Shown here piece after piece: positions 1 to 7,355 of a stretch of DNA of 18,726 nt. Made by a program: the position numbers and the translations under genes. Each line of letters begins with the position of its first letter. Position 1 is the first letter of the stretch. Where the stretch lies: NCBI GenBank assembly GCA_030424955.1, contig JAUHVS010000031.1, forward strand, positions 1-18,726, written 5' to 3'. The notes below the pieces were generated by a model. That model did not search any database, was not told the origin of the DNA, and saw nothing but the letters and a program-made list of their open reading frames with translations. Source of the stretch: a bacterium (GTDB lineage Bacteria; Myxococcota_A; Bradymonadia; UBA7976; UBA1532).

Positions 1-159
1 CTGGTCCAGCGCGGCCAGCGCCGCGTCCGCCGGGTTCCCCGCGTCTGGACCGATCCGGGCGGCCAGGTGCTGGTTCGGCGCGATCACGAGGACGGCGGGT
101 CCGCCGCCGGTGACCTTGCCCCCCAATCCCGGCAGCTGCGCCACCGTCAGACCGGCCAT
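1..159 (-). CDS. Possible partial gene running off the left edge, unknown product
   Basis: This is the only frame in the first 150 bases that reads like a real protein: a glycine-rich stretch, a hydrophobic strand (PAVLVIAP) and an Ala/Asp-rich helix (ADAALAALDQ) at the window edge. The plus-strand readings of the same bases are Arg/Pro-rich and look like shadows. The ATG at 159 is one possible start; ATGs at 204 and 219 are in the same open frame but would overlap the EF-G fragment on the other strand, and none has a clear ribosome binding site. It may instead be an internal piece of a gene cut at the junction near 155. I do not recognise the family, and only about 53 residues are visible. 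Confidence 0.35.
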   Translation of the reverse strand, partial: MAGLTVAQLPGLGGKVTGGGPAVLVIAPNQHLAARIGPDAGNPADAALAALDQ

Positions 160-496
160 GCGCGAGGCGCTGCCGAGGGCCCGCCCGGTGCTCCTGGAGC
201 CCATGCTGGCCGTGCGCATCGCCGTGCCCAGCGACTACACCGCCGGCGTGCAGCGGGCCATCAGCACCCGCCGCGGCACCCTGCTCGACTACGCGCAGCG
301 GCCCGGCTGGAACGGCTGGGACCTGCTCACCGCGCACATGCCGCAGGCCGAGATCCATGATCTGATTCAGGATCTGCGCTCGAGCACCCTGGGCGTCGGC
401 ACCTACACCGCCGAGTTCGATCACCTCGCGCCCATCCGCGACGAGAAGATCGCCGAGCAGGTCGCAGCCGCCCGCAACGCGCACCTGGACCGCTGA
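158..496 (+). pseudogene. 3' fragment of elongation factor G (domain V only)
   Basis: The 112 codons match the end of EF-G: the last helix of domain IV (REALPRARPVLLEP) and then domain V, with STRRG, the conserved LRSSTLG segment and an F-x-H near the end. Intact EF-G is about 690 residues, with a GTP-binding domain and domains II to V; here everything before roughly the last 110 residues is missing. The frame stays open upstream to base 2, but that translation (around PPPVTLPPN) has none of the expected domain IV sequence. No convincing start or ribosome binding site precedes the homologous part. I read it as a broken gene, either from genomic rearrangement or from an assembly join near base 155. 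It could not act as a translation factor alone. Confidence 0.75.
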
Positions 497-661
497 CCGC
501 CCGCGGGCGCCCCCACCGGGGCGCTCGTCCCCGCCCAGTCCTCGCCGCGCGCAGGCCCTGGCGCCCACGGGTCACCCGGGCCAGACTCTGGCCATGTCGC
601 CGCGCCGCCCTCACCGAGTCGCCCCTGCGCGCCCCGCCGCCCGCCGGGCTGAGGCGGGCCC

Positions 662-1366
662 GTGATCCCACTGCACGGCCGGGTCCCCAAGGGCTACCTG
701 CCCCTGGCCACCGTCGCCGTCACCCTGGCCTGTGCCGCGGGCTTCCTGCACCAGGCGGCCCTCAGCGACGCCGCCCTGGAGGCGCTGGTGGCGCGCGACG
801 GGCTGATCCCCAGCCGCACGCTGCGCTTGCTGCGCACGGCGCCCGTGCCCGTCGACGGCTGGCTGCGGCCGGTGCTGGTCCACCCCTTCCTGCACGGCGG
901 CCTGCTGCACCTCGCCAGCAACGTGGTGTTCCTGCTCGCCTTCGGGCGCGGGGTCGAGGCCCGCCTGGGCCACGGCCGGCTGCTGCTCGTCTTCGCCCTC
1001 GGCAGCCTCGCCGCGGCCGCCGCCCACGTGGCCTTCAACCCCGGCTCCACCCTGCCCATGGTGGGCGCGTCCGGGGCCATCAGCGGGATCATGGGCGCGT
1101 ACCTGGTGCTCTACCCCTTCAGCCGCATCACCACCCTGATCCCCATCGTGATCATCCCGGTGCTGGTGCCCCTGCCCGCGTTCCTGTTCGTGGGCCTGTG
1201 GTTGACCCTGCAGATCCTGGCGGTGACCGCCACCCCGGACGGCGGCGAGGCAGGCGTGGCCTGGTGGGCCCACCTGGGCGGCTTCGCCGTGGGCCCCCTG
1301 CTCGCGCTGGCGCTGGATCGGGGGCGGCCCCCGCCCGACCCACGGGGGCGGCCGGCGACCGAGTAG
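662..1366 (+). CDS. Rhomboid family intramembrane serine protease
   Basis: Rhomboids cleave transmembrane segments of other proteins inside the membrane with a Ser-His dyad. The 234-residue product shows the core signatures: HPFLHGGLLHLASNVVFL (73-90), the catalytic GASG with Ser137 (135-138), and WWAHLGGF with His204. About six hydrophobic segments are spread from residue 13 to 220, as in the bacterial six-helix type; the tail is short and proline/arginine-rich. The GTG at 662 is taken as the start because an in-frame stop lies just upstream at 650-652 and the fold begins right after it; the ribosome binding site is weak. The next gene starts 61 bases downstream on the same strand. The substrate cannot be told from the sequence. 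Family assignment is firm. Confidence 0.93.
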   Translation: MIPLHGRVPKGYLPLATVAVTLACAAGFLHQAALSDAALEALVARDGLIPSRTLRLLRTAPVPVDGWLRPVLVHPFLHGGLLHLASNVVFLLAFGRGVEARLGHGRLLLVFALGSLAAAAAHVAFNPGSTLPMVGASGAISGIMGAYLVLYPFSRITTLIPIVIIPVLVPLPAFLFVGLWLTLQILAVTATPDGGEAGVAWWAHLGGFAVGPLLALALDRGRPPPDPRGRPATE

Positions 1367-1427
1367 ATACTTTGCCCTGCCGGGCCGTCTGTGGGTCATG
1401 CTGACCCGCGACTCCATAGGAGACAGC

Positions 1428-2021
1428 ATGACCCCCGCCCCCCCCGACCACCGGCGACCGGTCTGGCTGGTCCCGGTCCTGTCCCTGACGCTGACGGGCT
1501 GCCGCGGCCCGACGGCCGAGCAGATCGGGGTCGCCATCCTCGTCGCCCTGCCGGCGGGCTGGCTCGCCTTTGGCATCCTGCGGTGGCTGCTCGGCCGGCT
1601 GAAGGCCGACTGGGCCGAGGCCGACTGGCGGGGCTGGCAGATCGGCCTGCTCGCGTCGGGCGCCGTGGCGCTGGCCGCCGGCCTGACCGCCGACCGGCAC
1701 CGCGACCTGGACCTGGTGCCGCTGGCGCTGCTCAGCTCAGTGCCCTCCGCGGTCGCGTTCACCCTGCTTCTGTGGCGCCTGCTGTGGCGGCCAGGCGACC
1801 GGGCCGTGTGGGTGGCGCCGCTGATCGTGATGCCGCTCTACGCCCTGCTGGGGCTGCTGCTGCGGCTGCACGCGATCGACGACGATCTGGTCCTGCTCTT
1901 TGTCATCTACACGGGGTTCTTCTGGGCGGGTCCGGCGGTGGCCCTGCTGATCCTGTGGGGGGTGCAGCTGGTCAAGGGGGCTGGGCGACCGCCCGCCCCG
2001 CCGGCGCCGCCCGCCGCCTGA
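1428..2021 (+). CDS. Multi-pass membrane protein with lipobox, unknown function
   Basis: The start at ATG 1428 is chosen because AGGAGA (1418-1423) sits just upstream; an in-frame ATG at 1398 lacks such a site. The 197-residue product begins with a basic N-terminus and a hydrophobic stretch ending in LTLTGC, a lipobox placing Cys25 as a possible lipidated residue. Four further hydrophobic segments follow, at about 33-55, 71-86, 99-119 and 127-181 (the last probably two helices), and the C-terminus is a Pro/Ala-rich tail. A lipoprotein signal followed by several membrane spans is unusual, so the first segment may simply be another helix. I recognise no family. It follows the rhomboid gene and ends six bases from the convergent L,D-transpeptidase gene. 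Confidence 0.75.
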   Translation: MTPAPPDHRRPVWLVPVLSLTLTGCRGPTAEQIGVAILVALPAGWLAFGILRWLLGRLKADWAEADWRGWQIGLLASGAVALAAGLTADRHRDLDLVPLALLSSVPSAVAFTLLLWRLLWRPGDRAVWVAPLIVMPLYALLGLLLRLHAIDDDLVLLFVIYTGFFWAGPAVALLILWGVQLVKGAGRPPAPPAPPAA

Positions 2022-2027
2022 CCCGGA

Positions 2028-3629
2028 TCAGCGGGGGCCGCGCACCGGCGCGCGCCCGTAGATGTCATCCAGGAACTGCGGCTGGCCCGCGTCGTCGACC
2101 CGCACGGTGACGTAGTCCAAGAACACCGGCACCGGGCGGGTGAGGCGCACCGTGTGGGGCTCGTCGTCGGCGAGCCAGCCCCGGATCGCCGCGGGGTCAT
2201 ACCGCCCGTCGTGTTCAAGCAGCAGCCGCGCCAGGTGCAGCGGCTGATCCACCCGCACGCAGCCATGGCTCAGCGCCCGCGTGGGCCGGCGGAACAGGCT
2301 GCGGCGCGGCGTGTCGTGCAGGTACACCGCGTAGCGGTTGGGGAACCGGAACTTCACGTCCCCCAGCGGGTTGCCCCGGCCCGGCCGCTGCCGCACGTGC
2401 TCGGCCGCCGTGCCCTTGTGCATCACCTCGAAGCCGCGGGCCGCCAGCCGCGCGTCCAGCCCCTGGAAGCCGGCCTGCTCGAGGGCCTGCGGCAGGATCT
2501 CGTCCTCCAAGATCCGCTGAGGCACCCGCCAGTCGGGCCGGTAGACCACCTCGTGGATCGCCGAGCTGAGGGTCGGCGTGGCGTTGCGCAGCCGCCCGGT
2601 GTCGTCGGCGGTGTCGTCGCCCACGATCACCCGGAAGCGGTGGATCCGCGCCCCGTCGCGCCACACCTCGCCGTGGTAGTCGGGCAGGTTGATCTGCACC
2701 CACAGCCCCCCTGGGCCCCGGCGCGGCGCCGCCCGCCAGGCCGCGAGCGCGCCGTGGATCTGCGCCAGCTTCTGCGCCGCCGTGCGCCCCAGCGCGCGCC
2801 GCGTGGCCCGCCCCAGCACCGGCGTGACGGGGAGCTGGTGCGCCACCTGGAACCGGCCCAGCGCCTGGAACAGCCCCCCGTCGAAGCGATCGGGGTGCGC
2901 CGTCGCCGGGCTGTCGAAGCCCTCGCGCGCCAGCCGCGCCCGCAGCGCGGCGACGCCCGGTCCCCGCTGGCCGCGCTTGAAGTGCCCCAGCGGGACCCGC
3001 GGCCACGGGCCCTCGGCGGCGAGCTGCCGGTAGCGCCGGGCCGCCGCCATCAGCCGCAGGTACTGGTCGCCGGCGGGCCGCAGCGCCCCGATCATCTCGG
3101 CCACCGGCTGCTGCCCCACGCGGTCGATCACCCAGGCCGAGGCGGGCTGCGCGCCCGCCCCCTCGCCCGCCCCCTCGGCGACCGTCAGGCCCGGCTGCGC
3201 CCGGGCGGCGTAGCGCAGCAGCACGCCCAGGCCCAGCACCTCGAGCCGGGCCCGATCGGCCACGGCCCCGGGATCAAAGGCGGGCCGGGCGGCGAAGCGC
3301 TGCTGCTGAAAGGCCGCGCAGCCCAGATCGGCGCTCGACAGCCCCTCGTCGACCACCTCGCCGCACAGCGTGCCCACCGCGGCGACGTCGGCGGGCGAGA
3401 AGGCGGGCCACGGGGCCCCCCACACGTCGGGCCACGGCACGCTGGGATCGGCGGCGCGGGCGGCCTCGAGCGCGGCCACCCGCAGGGCCCGCCACGGGCG
3501 CGGGGTGGGCGGCGGCGCCTCGCTGGGCGCGGCCGGCGCAGGGGCGGGCGCGGTGGCCCCGCAGCCCAGGGTCAGCAGCGCGAGGCACAGCCCCCAGGCC
3601 CAGCCTGAGCGCCACGGGGCGTGGGCCAC
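2028..3629 (-). CDS. L,D-transpeptidase, YcbB/LdtD-like lipoprotein
   Basis: L,D-transpeptidases crosslink peptidoglycan stem peptides through meso-diaminopimelate, or attach proteins to them, in the periplasm. From GTG 3629 the product has 533 residues: a signal with lipobox LTLGC (Cys23), a Pro/Ala linker, a helical region typical of the YcbB group, a peptidoglycan-binding domain at about 215-279 (HFKRGQRGPGVAALRARL through GRATRRAL) and a YkuD catalytic domain at about 309-497. The catalytic motif SHGCVR is present (His455, Cys457), preceded by GNPLGDVKF and YLHDTP with His438, all typical of YcbB. The frame stays open to 3761, but the later GTG gives a proper signal peptide; no strong ribosome binding site decides it. 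It is convergent with the gene ending at 2021 and divergent from the one at 3794. Confidence 0.93.
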   Translation of the reverse strand: MAHAPWRSGWAWGLCLALLTLGCGATAPAPAPAAPSEAPPPTPRPWRALRVAALEAARAADPSVPWPDVWGAPWPAFSPADVAAVGTLCGEVVDEGLSSADLGCAAFQQQRFAARPAFDPGAVADRARLEVLGLGVLLRYAARAQPGLTVAEGAGEGAGAQPASAWVIDRVGQQPVAEMIGALRPAGDQYLRLMAAARRYRQLAAEGPWPRVPLGHFKRGQRGPGVAALRARLAREGFDSPATAHPDRFDGGLFQALGRFQVAHQLPVTPVLGRATRRALGRTAAQKLAQIHGALAAWRAAPRRGPGGLWVQINLPDYHGEVWRDGARIHRFRVIVGDDTADDTGRLRNATPTLSSAIHEVVYRPDWRVPQRILEDEILPQALEQAGFQGLDARLAARGFEVMHKGTAAEHVRQRPGRGNPLGDVKFRFPNRYAVYLHDTPRRSLFRRPTRALSHGCVRVDQPLHLARLLLEHDGRYDPAAIRGWLADDEPHTVRLTRPVPVFLDYVTVRVDDAGQPQFLDDIYGRAPVRGPR

Positions 3630-3793
3630 AGCGGGGGGCGAGGGCGTGGGGCGGAGCGGCGGCAGCACCGCGACAGCATGCCCGATCCGCCCCGGCGACG
3701 CACCCGCGGCCCCGACCGGCGCCCGGCGGTTTTCATGACGGAGACCGCCCGGTGACCCCAACCCCCAGGTGTCACTGACTCAGGAGCTGTCTC

Positions 3794-4369
3794 ATGGCTG
3801 ACCGATCCCCGCGCCTGCCCGTTGGGCCCCTGCCCGCCGCCCTCGCGACCCTGCTGCTGGCCGCCACCGCCAGCGGCGCCCCCCTGGCCCTGCAGGCCGG
3901 CATGCGCGGCGAGACCGCCGCGGGCGGCAGCGGCGCCGCCACCGAGCTGGGCGTCGCGTGGCGCGCCTTCGAGCGCGTCGACGTCGACGTCTGGGGCCGC
4001 ACCGGCTACCTGCTGGGCGCCGACGGCGGCGACACGGCCTACCTCGCGCTGCTCGCGGGCCCTACCTGGCGGCTGCCGCTCAACGCGGGCACCGCCCTGC
4101 TCTCGCTGCGCTTCGCCCACATCCACCACGCCCCGGCGGGCTCGTGGGTGGATCACCCGGTGGGCAACCTGTTCGGCGACTCGTCGGGCGAGGTCAAACA
4201 CCGCAGCGGCGCCGAGCTGGCCGCCGGCTGGCTGGGTGGCCCTGTGTTCGCAGACGATCCCGCCCTGCGCTGGCGGGCCTCGGTGACCGCCGGGGCCCTG
4301 CCCAGCTCCGACGCGCTGGCCTGGACCGCGGGCCTGACCGTGGGGGTCGACTGGGCCCTGGGCGGCTGA
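3794..4369 (+). CDS. Exported protein, possible small outer-membrane beta-barrel, unknown function
   Basis: The ATG at 3794 is preceded by AGGAG (3782-3786). The 191-residue product starts with a typical Sec signal peptide (hydrophobic stretch about 13-26, likely cleavage near ATASG-AP, residues 25-30). The mature part alternates hydrophobic and polar residues in repeated strand-like runs (for example ELGVAWRAF, YLALLAGPTW, TALLSLRFAHIHH, LTVGVDWALGG) and has no cysteine. This fits a small outer-membrane barrel or a related beta-sheet protein. The His-rich AHIHHAP segment is notable and might bind metal, but I cannot assign a family. It stands alone between a divergent transpeptidase gene and the next plus-strand gene. 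Confidence 0.75.
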   Translation: MADRSPRLPVGPLPAALATLLLAATASGAPLALQAGMRGETAAGGSGAATELGVAWRAFERVDVDVWGRTGYLLGADGGDTAYLALLAGPTWRLPLNAGTALLSLRFAHIHHAPAGSWVDHPVGNLFGDSSGEVKHRSGAELAAGWLGGPVFADDPALRWRASVTAGALPSSDALAWTAGLTVGVDWALGG

Positions 4370-4406
4370 CCTCGCCCCCCACCGGGCAGGGCCCACGCGC
4401 CGCCCC

Positions 4407-4435
4407 TTGACACCCCCTCGGCCAGCCCCCAGCCT
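4407..4435 (+). promoter_or_regulatory. Candidate sigma-70 promoter for the DUF6973 gene
   Basis: A perfect TTGACA at 4407-4412 stands out in GC-rich intergenic DNA. With a 17-base spacer the -10 position is CAGCCT (4430-4435), which keeps only two of the six consensus bases. Transcription would begin about 40 bases before the gene. This is a weak call resting mainly on the -35 match. Confidence 0.22.
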
Positions 4436-4483
4436 GACGGGCGGGGGTCTGCTGGCCCTCGCCGTGCATCCCCGCGGAGCGAG

Positions 4484-5005
4484 GTGGCCGTGTCGTTCCT
4501 GCAAGAGTTCGCGCTGAAGCAGAACATCAACGCCCGCGAGCGCGCGATCCTCGCGAGCAACCCCGCCGTGGCGCAGGGCTGGACCATCGCCTCGGGCTAC
4601 GCCCGCATGGTCTCCAACGCCTTCGCCTACACCACCGACGACCTCAGCGACTCGCTGTACCGCGGCAAGGCCGACGCCCTGCGCCACTGCGTGTGGAGCG
4701 CGCTGCTGGCCCACCAGGTCGGCGAGGTGTACGCCAAGAAGCTCACCGACGCCCACGAGGACGTCGATCCCCCGGCGGATCACAACGCCCGCATCGATCG
4801 CGAGATGGATCTGCACAACAACGCGGTGGGGCGGCGGCTGGGTGTGTTCCACAACAGCCAGCGCTCAGTCATCACCCAGTCCATGACCGCGTTCTTCCTG
4901 TTCGGGCTGTGCAAGAACGCCCTGGAGTCCGGGCAGCTGCGCGTGATCGACCGCAGCCGCACACCTTGGATGCTGGTGCCCTCCGACGCCCACAACGTGG
5001 CGTGA
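4484..5005 (+). CDS. DUF6973-like protein, unknown function
   Basis: The 173-residue soluble protein carries the pattern I associate with the DUF6973 domain: DALRHCVWSALLA (64-76), TDAHE (88-92) and REMDLHNNAVGRRLG (106-120). The conserved His, Asp, Glu and Asn residues in these blocks look like an active or metal site, but no reaction is established for the family that I can state. In other bacteria this kind of domain can sit at the end of large secreted or wall proteins; here it makes up most of a small protein with no signal peptide. Two GTG starts are possible, 4484 and 4490; GGAG at 4476-4479 is better spaced from 4490. The zwf gene follows 82 bases after its stop, separated by a GC palindrome. 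Confidence 0.7.
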   Translation: MAVSFLQEFALKQNINARERAILASNPAVAQGWTIASGYARMVSNAFAYTTDDLSDSLYRGKADALRHCVWSALLAHQVGEVYAKKLTDAHEDVDPPADHNARIDREMDLHNNAVGRRLGVFHNSQRSVITQSMTAFFLFGLCKNALESGQLRVIDRSRTPWMLVPSDAHNVA

Positions 5006-5014
5006 TCAGGGCCG

Positions 5015-5030
5015 CCGCGGCGCGCCGCGG
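5015..5030. repeat. 16-bp perfect GC palindrome before zwf
   Basis: CCGCGGCGCGCCGCGG reads the same on both strands and lies between the DUF6973 gene stop (5005) and the zwf start (5088). It could be an operator half-site pair or a terminator stem; no T-run follows, so an intrinsic terminator is not supported. In DNA this GC-rich some palindromes occur by chance. Confidence 0.4.
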
Positions 5031-5087
5031 GCCCCCGACCGAGTGCCTGACCCTGTGCCTGACATCGACCCCCTGGGAGGCCCCTCT

Positions 5088-6575
5088 GTGCTGACACAGA
5101 TCATCATCTTCGGTGCGTCCGGCGATCTCACCGCCCGCAAGCTCATCCCGGGGCTGCTCGCCAGCCACGCGACGGGGCAGTTCAAGACGGCGGTCCAGGT
5201 CATCGGCGTGGCCCGGCGGCCGAAGTCCGATGACGCCTGGCGCGCCGAGCTGGCCGAGTGGATCGAGCCCGACGCCCAGGCCGGCTGGGCCGACTTCGCC
5301 CCCCGCGTGTTCTATCGCAGCGGGGACGTGCGCGATCCGGTGTGCGCCCGGGCCCTCGAGGCCACCCTCGACACCCTGGCCCGGGACGCCGGGGTCGAGC
5401 CGGGCCAGGTCGGCCGCCTGTTCTACCTGGCCCTGAAGCCCGCGCTGTTCACGCCGGTGGTGGCCTGCCTGGCCGGCGAGGGCATGCTGGCCGCCCCGCT
5501 CGGCGAGACCACCGCCTGGCGCCGGGTGGTGGTCGAGAAGCCCTTCGGCACCGATCTGGCGTCGGCGAAGGCCCTCAACCAGGCCCTGCGCAGCCACCTG
5601 CACGAAGAGCAGATCCTGCGCATCGACCACTACCTGGGCAAAGAGACCGTCCAGAACATCCTGTCTTTTCGCTTTCAGAACGCGATCTTCGAGCCGCTGT
5701 GGAACAGCAAGCACGTGGAGTCGGTCGAGATCTCGGTGTGCGAGTCGCTGGGTATGGAGGCGGGCCGCGGCGGGTACTACGACGGCGCGGGCGCCCTGCG
5801 GGACATGCTGCAGAACCACCTGCTGCAGATCCTCGCGATGGTCGCCATGGAGGCGCCGAGCTCCATGGCCCCCGACGCCATCCGCGCCGAGAAGGTCAAG
5901 GTGCTGCAGGCCCTGACGCCCCTGAGCCCCGCGGCCATCGAGCGGGACCTGGTGCGCGGCCAGTACGTCGAGGGGCCCGCGGGCCGCGGCTACCTCGACG
6001 AGGACGGCGTGCCCGCCGACTCGCAGACCGAGACCTTCGTGGCGGTGCGGGCCAACATCGCGAACTGGCGCTGGAACCAGGTGCCCTTCCTGCTGCGCAC
6101 CGGCAAGCGCCTCGACGGGCGCTACACCCAGGTGGTGCTGCGCTTCCACACGCCCCCGGTGGACCTGCTCAACGGCCCGGTGCCCGACGGCCTGTGCGCC
6201 CTGCGCCCCAACGCGCTGACGCTGCTCATCCAGCCCGAAGAGGGCATCCGGCTGAGCTTCCTGGTCAAGCAGCCCGGCCCCGGCATGGTGATGCGCCCCG
6301 CCGAGCTGTCCTTCGACTACGCGAGCCTGGGCGCCGCCACCGCGCCGGCCTACCAGCGGCTGCTGCTCGACGCCGTGCACGGCAACCCCACGCTGTTCAT
6401 CCGCGGCGACGAGGCCGAGGCCGCCTGGCGCTTCGCCGACAGCCTGCGCCAGGGCTGGCTGGACACCCAGGCGCCCGTCGTGTCCTACCCCGCCGGCAGC
6501 GGCGGGCCCCCCGAGGCCGACGCGCTGTTCCGCGGCTGCGAAGGCATCTGGAGCCGATCGGAGGCCCAACAGTGA
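5088..6575 (+). CDS. zwf: Glucose-6-phosphate 1-dehydrogenase
   Basis: This enzyme oxidises glucose 6-phosphate to 6-phosphogluconolactone with reduction of NADP+ (sometimes NAD+), the entry step of the oxidative pentose phosphate pathway. The GTG at 5088 is preferred: GGGAGG lies at 5075-5080 and the protein then begins directly with the nucleotide-binding strand (VLTQIIIFGASGDL, with GASGDL at 9-14). An earlier in-frame ATG at 5043 would add 15 residues. At 495 residues it has the usual length. EKPFG is at 150-154, the active-site signature RIDHYLGKE at 178-186 with His181, and GALRDMLQNH ends near 244. Its stop overlaps the start of pgl (TGATG), so the two are translationally coupled, and gnd follows. 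The assignment is secure. Confidence 0.97.
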   Translation: MLTQIIIFGASGDLTARKLIPGLLASHATGQFKTAVQVIGVARRPKSDDAWRAELAEWIEPDAQAGWADFAPRVFYRSGDVRDPVCARALEATLDTLARDAGVEPGQVGRLFYLALKPALFTPVVACLAGEGMLAAPLGETTAWRRVVVEKPFGTDLASAKALNQALRSHLHEEQILRIDHYLGKETVQNILSFRFQNAIFEPLWNSKHVESVEISVCESLGMEAGRGGYYDGAGALRDMLQNHLLQILAMVAMEAPSSMAPDAIRAEKVKVLQALTPLSPAAIERDLVRGQYVEGPAGRGYLDEDGVPADSQTETFVAVRANIANWRWNQVPFLLRTGKRLDGRYTQVVLRFHTPPVDLLNGPVPDGLCALRPNALTLLIQPEEGIRLSFLVKQPGPGMVMRPAELSFDYASLGAATAPAYQRLLLDAVHGNPTLFIRGDEAEAAWRFADSLRQGWLDTQAPVVSYPAGSGGPPEADALFRGCEGIWSRSEAQQ

Positions 6576-7282
6576 TGACCCGCAACGCCCCCGCCCTGCA
6601 CGTCTCGGCCTTGCCCGCCGTGGCCTGCGCCGATTGGGTCATCGACCGCGCCGAGACGGTCATCGCCGAGCGCGGCCGCTGCCGCATCGGGCTGCCGGGC
6701 GGGCGCACCCCCGTGCCCCTGCTGGACCGCCTCGCCGAGAAGATGCCCGCCGAGCTGTACGCCGGGCTGCAGGTGACGTGGGTGGACGATCGCCACGTGC
6801 CCCTGGATGACCCCGACAGCAACTATGCCTTGGCCCGGGCCCACTGGTTCACCCCGGCCCCGGCGCCGGTCCAGTGCCTGCCCATGTGGCGCGGCGGCGA
6901 TCTGCTGGCGGATCGCAACGCCTTCGCGGTGGCCTTCGCGGCCAGCTTCGACTCCGCGCTGGACGTGGTGGTGCTGGGCGTGGGCGAGGACGGCCACGTG
7001 GCCTCGGTGTTCCCCGACGATCTGCTCGCGGCCCACGCCAACGGCGCCGTCGCGGCCATCGCGAACGCCCCCAAGCCGCCACCCCAGCGCATCACCCTGA
7101 CCCTGCCGGTCTTCAACGCGGCGCCATACCTGGCGCTGCTCGCCACCGGCGCGCAGAAGGCCGACGCCATGGCGCGGGCCGCCGCCCGGGATCCGAGCGC
7201 GCCCGTGGGCCGGCTGCGGCCCCTGGGGGAGTTCGCCTGGTTCCTCGACCGCCCCGCCGCGCGCGCCGTGGCGCACCCCTGA
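6575..7282 (+). CDS. pgl: 6-phosphogluconolactonase
   Basis: It hydrolyses 6-phosphogluconolactone, the product of Zwf, to 6-phosphogluconate in the cytoplasm. The 235-residue product has the family blocks in order: LPGGRTP (40-46, the phosphate-binding loop), WVDDRHVPLDDPDSNY (69-84) and LGVGEDGHVASVFP (134-147), where the common form is DGHTASLFP. Length matches the family. The ATG at 6575 shares its first base with the zwf stop; a GTG one codon earlier (6572) is also possible. GGAGG at 6560-6564 inside the end of zwf can serve as the ribosome binding site. Gene order zwf-pgl-gnd follows the reaction order, which supports the call. Confidence 0.95.
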   Translation: MTRNAPALHVSALPAVACADWVIDRAETVIAERGRCRIGLPGGRTPVPLLDRLAEKMPAELYAGLQVTWVDDRHVPLDDPDSNYALARAHWFTPAPAPVQCLPMWRGGDLLADRNAFAVAFAASFDSALDVVVLGVGEDGHVASVFPDDLLAAHANGAVAAIANAPKPPPQRITLTLPVFNAAPYLALLATGAQKADAMARAAARDPSAPVGRLRPLGEFAWFLDRPAARAVAHP

Positions 7283-7355
7283 GCCCGCTCGCGCATCCAT
7301 CGGCAACCGCCACCCCCCCGGGGGTGCCCTCACCGCCGGCCCCTCCGAGGAGACC

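Noticed and set aside
497..661. Small gene between the EF-G fragment and the rhomboid gene
   Set aside because: No frame with a start, ribosome binding site and protein-like translation is seen in these 165 bases.
3572..4852. 426-codon minus-strand open frame between the transpeptidase and the DUF6973 gene
   Set aside because: It is an antisense shadow of the signal-peptide-bearing gene at 3794 and the DUF6973 gene, and has no protein-like domains.
4872..6569. Long minus-strand open frame of 565 codons opposite zwf, and similar ones opposite gnd, ino1 and the 14392-16212 genes
   Set aside because: They are Arg/Gly/His/Gln-rich low-complexity translations exactly opposite well-supported genes; very high GC keeps antisense frames free of stops.
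5258..6574. Plus-strand open frame upstream of and in frame with pgl
   Set aside because: It overlaps zwf in another frame with Arg/Pro/Ala-rich translation; only the part from 6575 is protein-like and matches 6-phosphogluconolactonase.
7311..7326. C-run/G-run inverted repeat between pgl and gnd as a terminator
   Set aside because: The possible stem is only 5-7 G-C pairs with an impractically small loop and no T-run; it lies inside a likely operon.
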